From assembly GCF_029892515.1 (NCBI RefSeq), contig NZ_JARXVF010000001.1, forward strand, positions 1,178,001 to 1,242,000: a DNA stretch of 64,000 bases, read 5' to 3'. Source of the stretch: Pseudaminobacter soli (ex Li et al. 2025). GTDB lineage: Bacteria > Pseudomonadota > Alphaproteobacteria > Rhizobiales > Rhizobiaceae. A program made the translations under genes and the position numbers. Below the pieces are notes generated by a model that saw only the letters and a list, made by a program, of their open reading frames with translations, made no database searches and was not told the origin of the DNA. Below are positions 63,394-64,000 of this stretch, piece by piece; position 1 is the stretch's first letter, and every line of letters starts with the position of its first letter.

Positions 63394-64000
63394 CGAAAGC
63401 TCCCATGCGCTTGGCGCCCCACAGGTAAAAACCCATGATGACGACAGGTACGACGGTGAAGGCGGCGGCCAGCGGAATGTTGCCCGCCGTGCCCTGCTGG
63501 GCATAGACGGCCTGGCCGATGAACAGGCGCGAGGTGCCGATGATCTGCGGGATGATGTAGTCGCCCAGCGTCAGCGAGAAGGTGAAGATGGAGCCGGCCA
63601 CGATGCCCGGCAGCGCCAGCGGAAACAGCACGTTGCGGAAGGTCTGGCCCGGCGAGGCGCCAAGGTCGGACGAGGCTTCCACCAGATTGCCCGGCACGCG
63701 CTCGAGTGCGGCCTGGATCGGCAGGATCATGTAGGGCAGCCAGACATAGACGAAGACGATGAAGGTGCCGGTGAAGGAGACCGACAACGAGTTGCCGCCG
63801 ACATAGGGCAGCGACAGCCAGCCATCGAGCAGCCAGGTGAGGTGCAGCTTGTCGAACAGCCAGGTGAGGATGCCTTCCTTGGCGAGGATCAGCTTCCAGG
63901 CGTAGATCTTGACCAGATAGCTCGACCACAGCGGCAGCGTGATGCCGATATAGAACAGCGCCTTCCATTTGCCGCGGGCGTAGCGCGCCGCGTAATAGGC
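63383..64000 (-). CDS. PotB-type ABC transporter permease (5' end outside window)
   Basis: The last 205 residues of an inner-membrane permease of the PotB/YdcU class. The EAA loop is [20 protein letters not shown] and the C-terminal segment is [17 protein letters not shown]. The start lies beyond the right edge. It forms a channel with the next permease and belongs to the same leftward operon. Confidence 0.92.
   Translation of the reverse strand, partial: AYYAARYARGKWKALFYIGITLPLWSSYLVKIYAWKLILAKEGILTWLFDKLHLTWLLDGWLSLPYVGGNSLSVSFTGTFIVFVYVWLPYMILPIQAALERVPGNLVEASSDLGASPGQTFRNVLFPLALPGIVAGSIFTFSLTLGDYIIPQIIGTSRLFIGQAVYAQQGTAGNIPLAAAFTVVPVVIMGFYLWGAKRMGAFDAL

Overview
The window looks like a chromosomal segment of an alphaproteobacterium, most likely of the Rhizobiales (Mesorhizobium/Phyllobacteriaceae type). 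The reasons are high G+C, dense ABC transporter operons, MocR, RpiR and LysR regulators, DUF983/DUF930/DUF3775 proteins, a soluble FdsGBACD-type formate dehydrogenase, and palindromic GC-rich intergenic repeats typical of this order. The genus is an inference from gene content; no rRNA or tRNA gene was seen.

Layout. 1-9066: a Liv-type ABC transporter (a fused LivM-LivG protein, a binding protein, LivF) diverges from an RpiR regulator followed by a cysteine hydrolase, a glutamine-synthetase-like ligase, an N-formylglutamate amidohydrolase family protein and a class III aminotransferase. Together these resemble an undescribed amine/amide catabolic pathway. 9151-13670: a DUF983 protein, then an Fe(II)/2-oxoglutarate-oxygenase-like protein converging on a MocR regulator, and an APC amino acid permease. 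14085-20201: envelope and stress genes (Gly-rich stress protein, HdeA family protein, secreted protein) and an RND efflux pair. 20603-26540: a polyamine-type ABC transporter with an SDR dehydrogenase and a divergent LuxR-type regulator.

26544-31879: a stress block. A phosphoribosyltransferase, a flavin-binding PPOX protein and a frameshifted universal stress protein lie behind a perfect FNR/FixK-type box (TTGAT-N4-ATCAA); a DUF3775 protein, an FAD monooxygenase and small secreted proteins follow. 31937-35225: an MttB-superfamily methyltransferase and a second MocR regulator. 35494-39099: pgi, a HAD phosphatase, a GNAT acetyltransferase and a frameshifted racemase-like gene lacking both catalytic cysteines. 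39141-41159: a fatty acyl-CoA ligase with a histone-H1-like Lys/Ala/Pro tail. 41643-46893: a complete dipeptide-type ABC operon.

46894-53693: a repeat-rich convergent intergenic region, an IlvD/Edd sugar-acid dehydratase, a methyltransferase, a CoxG-like protein, Mrp, a VOC protein and a LysR regulator. 53786-59788: fdsG-fdsB-fdsA-fdhD-fdsD, NAD-linked molybdenum formate dehydrogenase, directly behind the LysR gene and a perfect ATAG-N7-CTAT LysR box. 60372-64000: the end of a putrescine-type uptake and oxidation operon (two permeases, aminobutyraldehyde-type dehydrogenase, SnoaL-like secreted protein).

The overall theme is scavenging of amines, polyamines, peptides and C1 compounds. The most novel-looking parts are the 1-9066 cluster, the oxygenase/MocR module at 9691-12087, the tailed acyl-CoA ligase and the Cys-less racemase homologue. 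Two frameshifts within 64 kb could be real pseudogenes or assembly errors.
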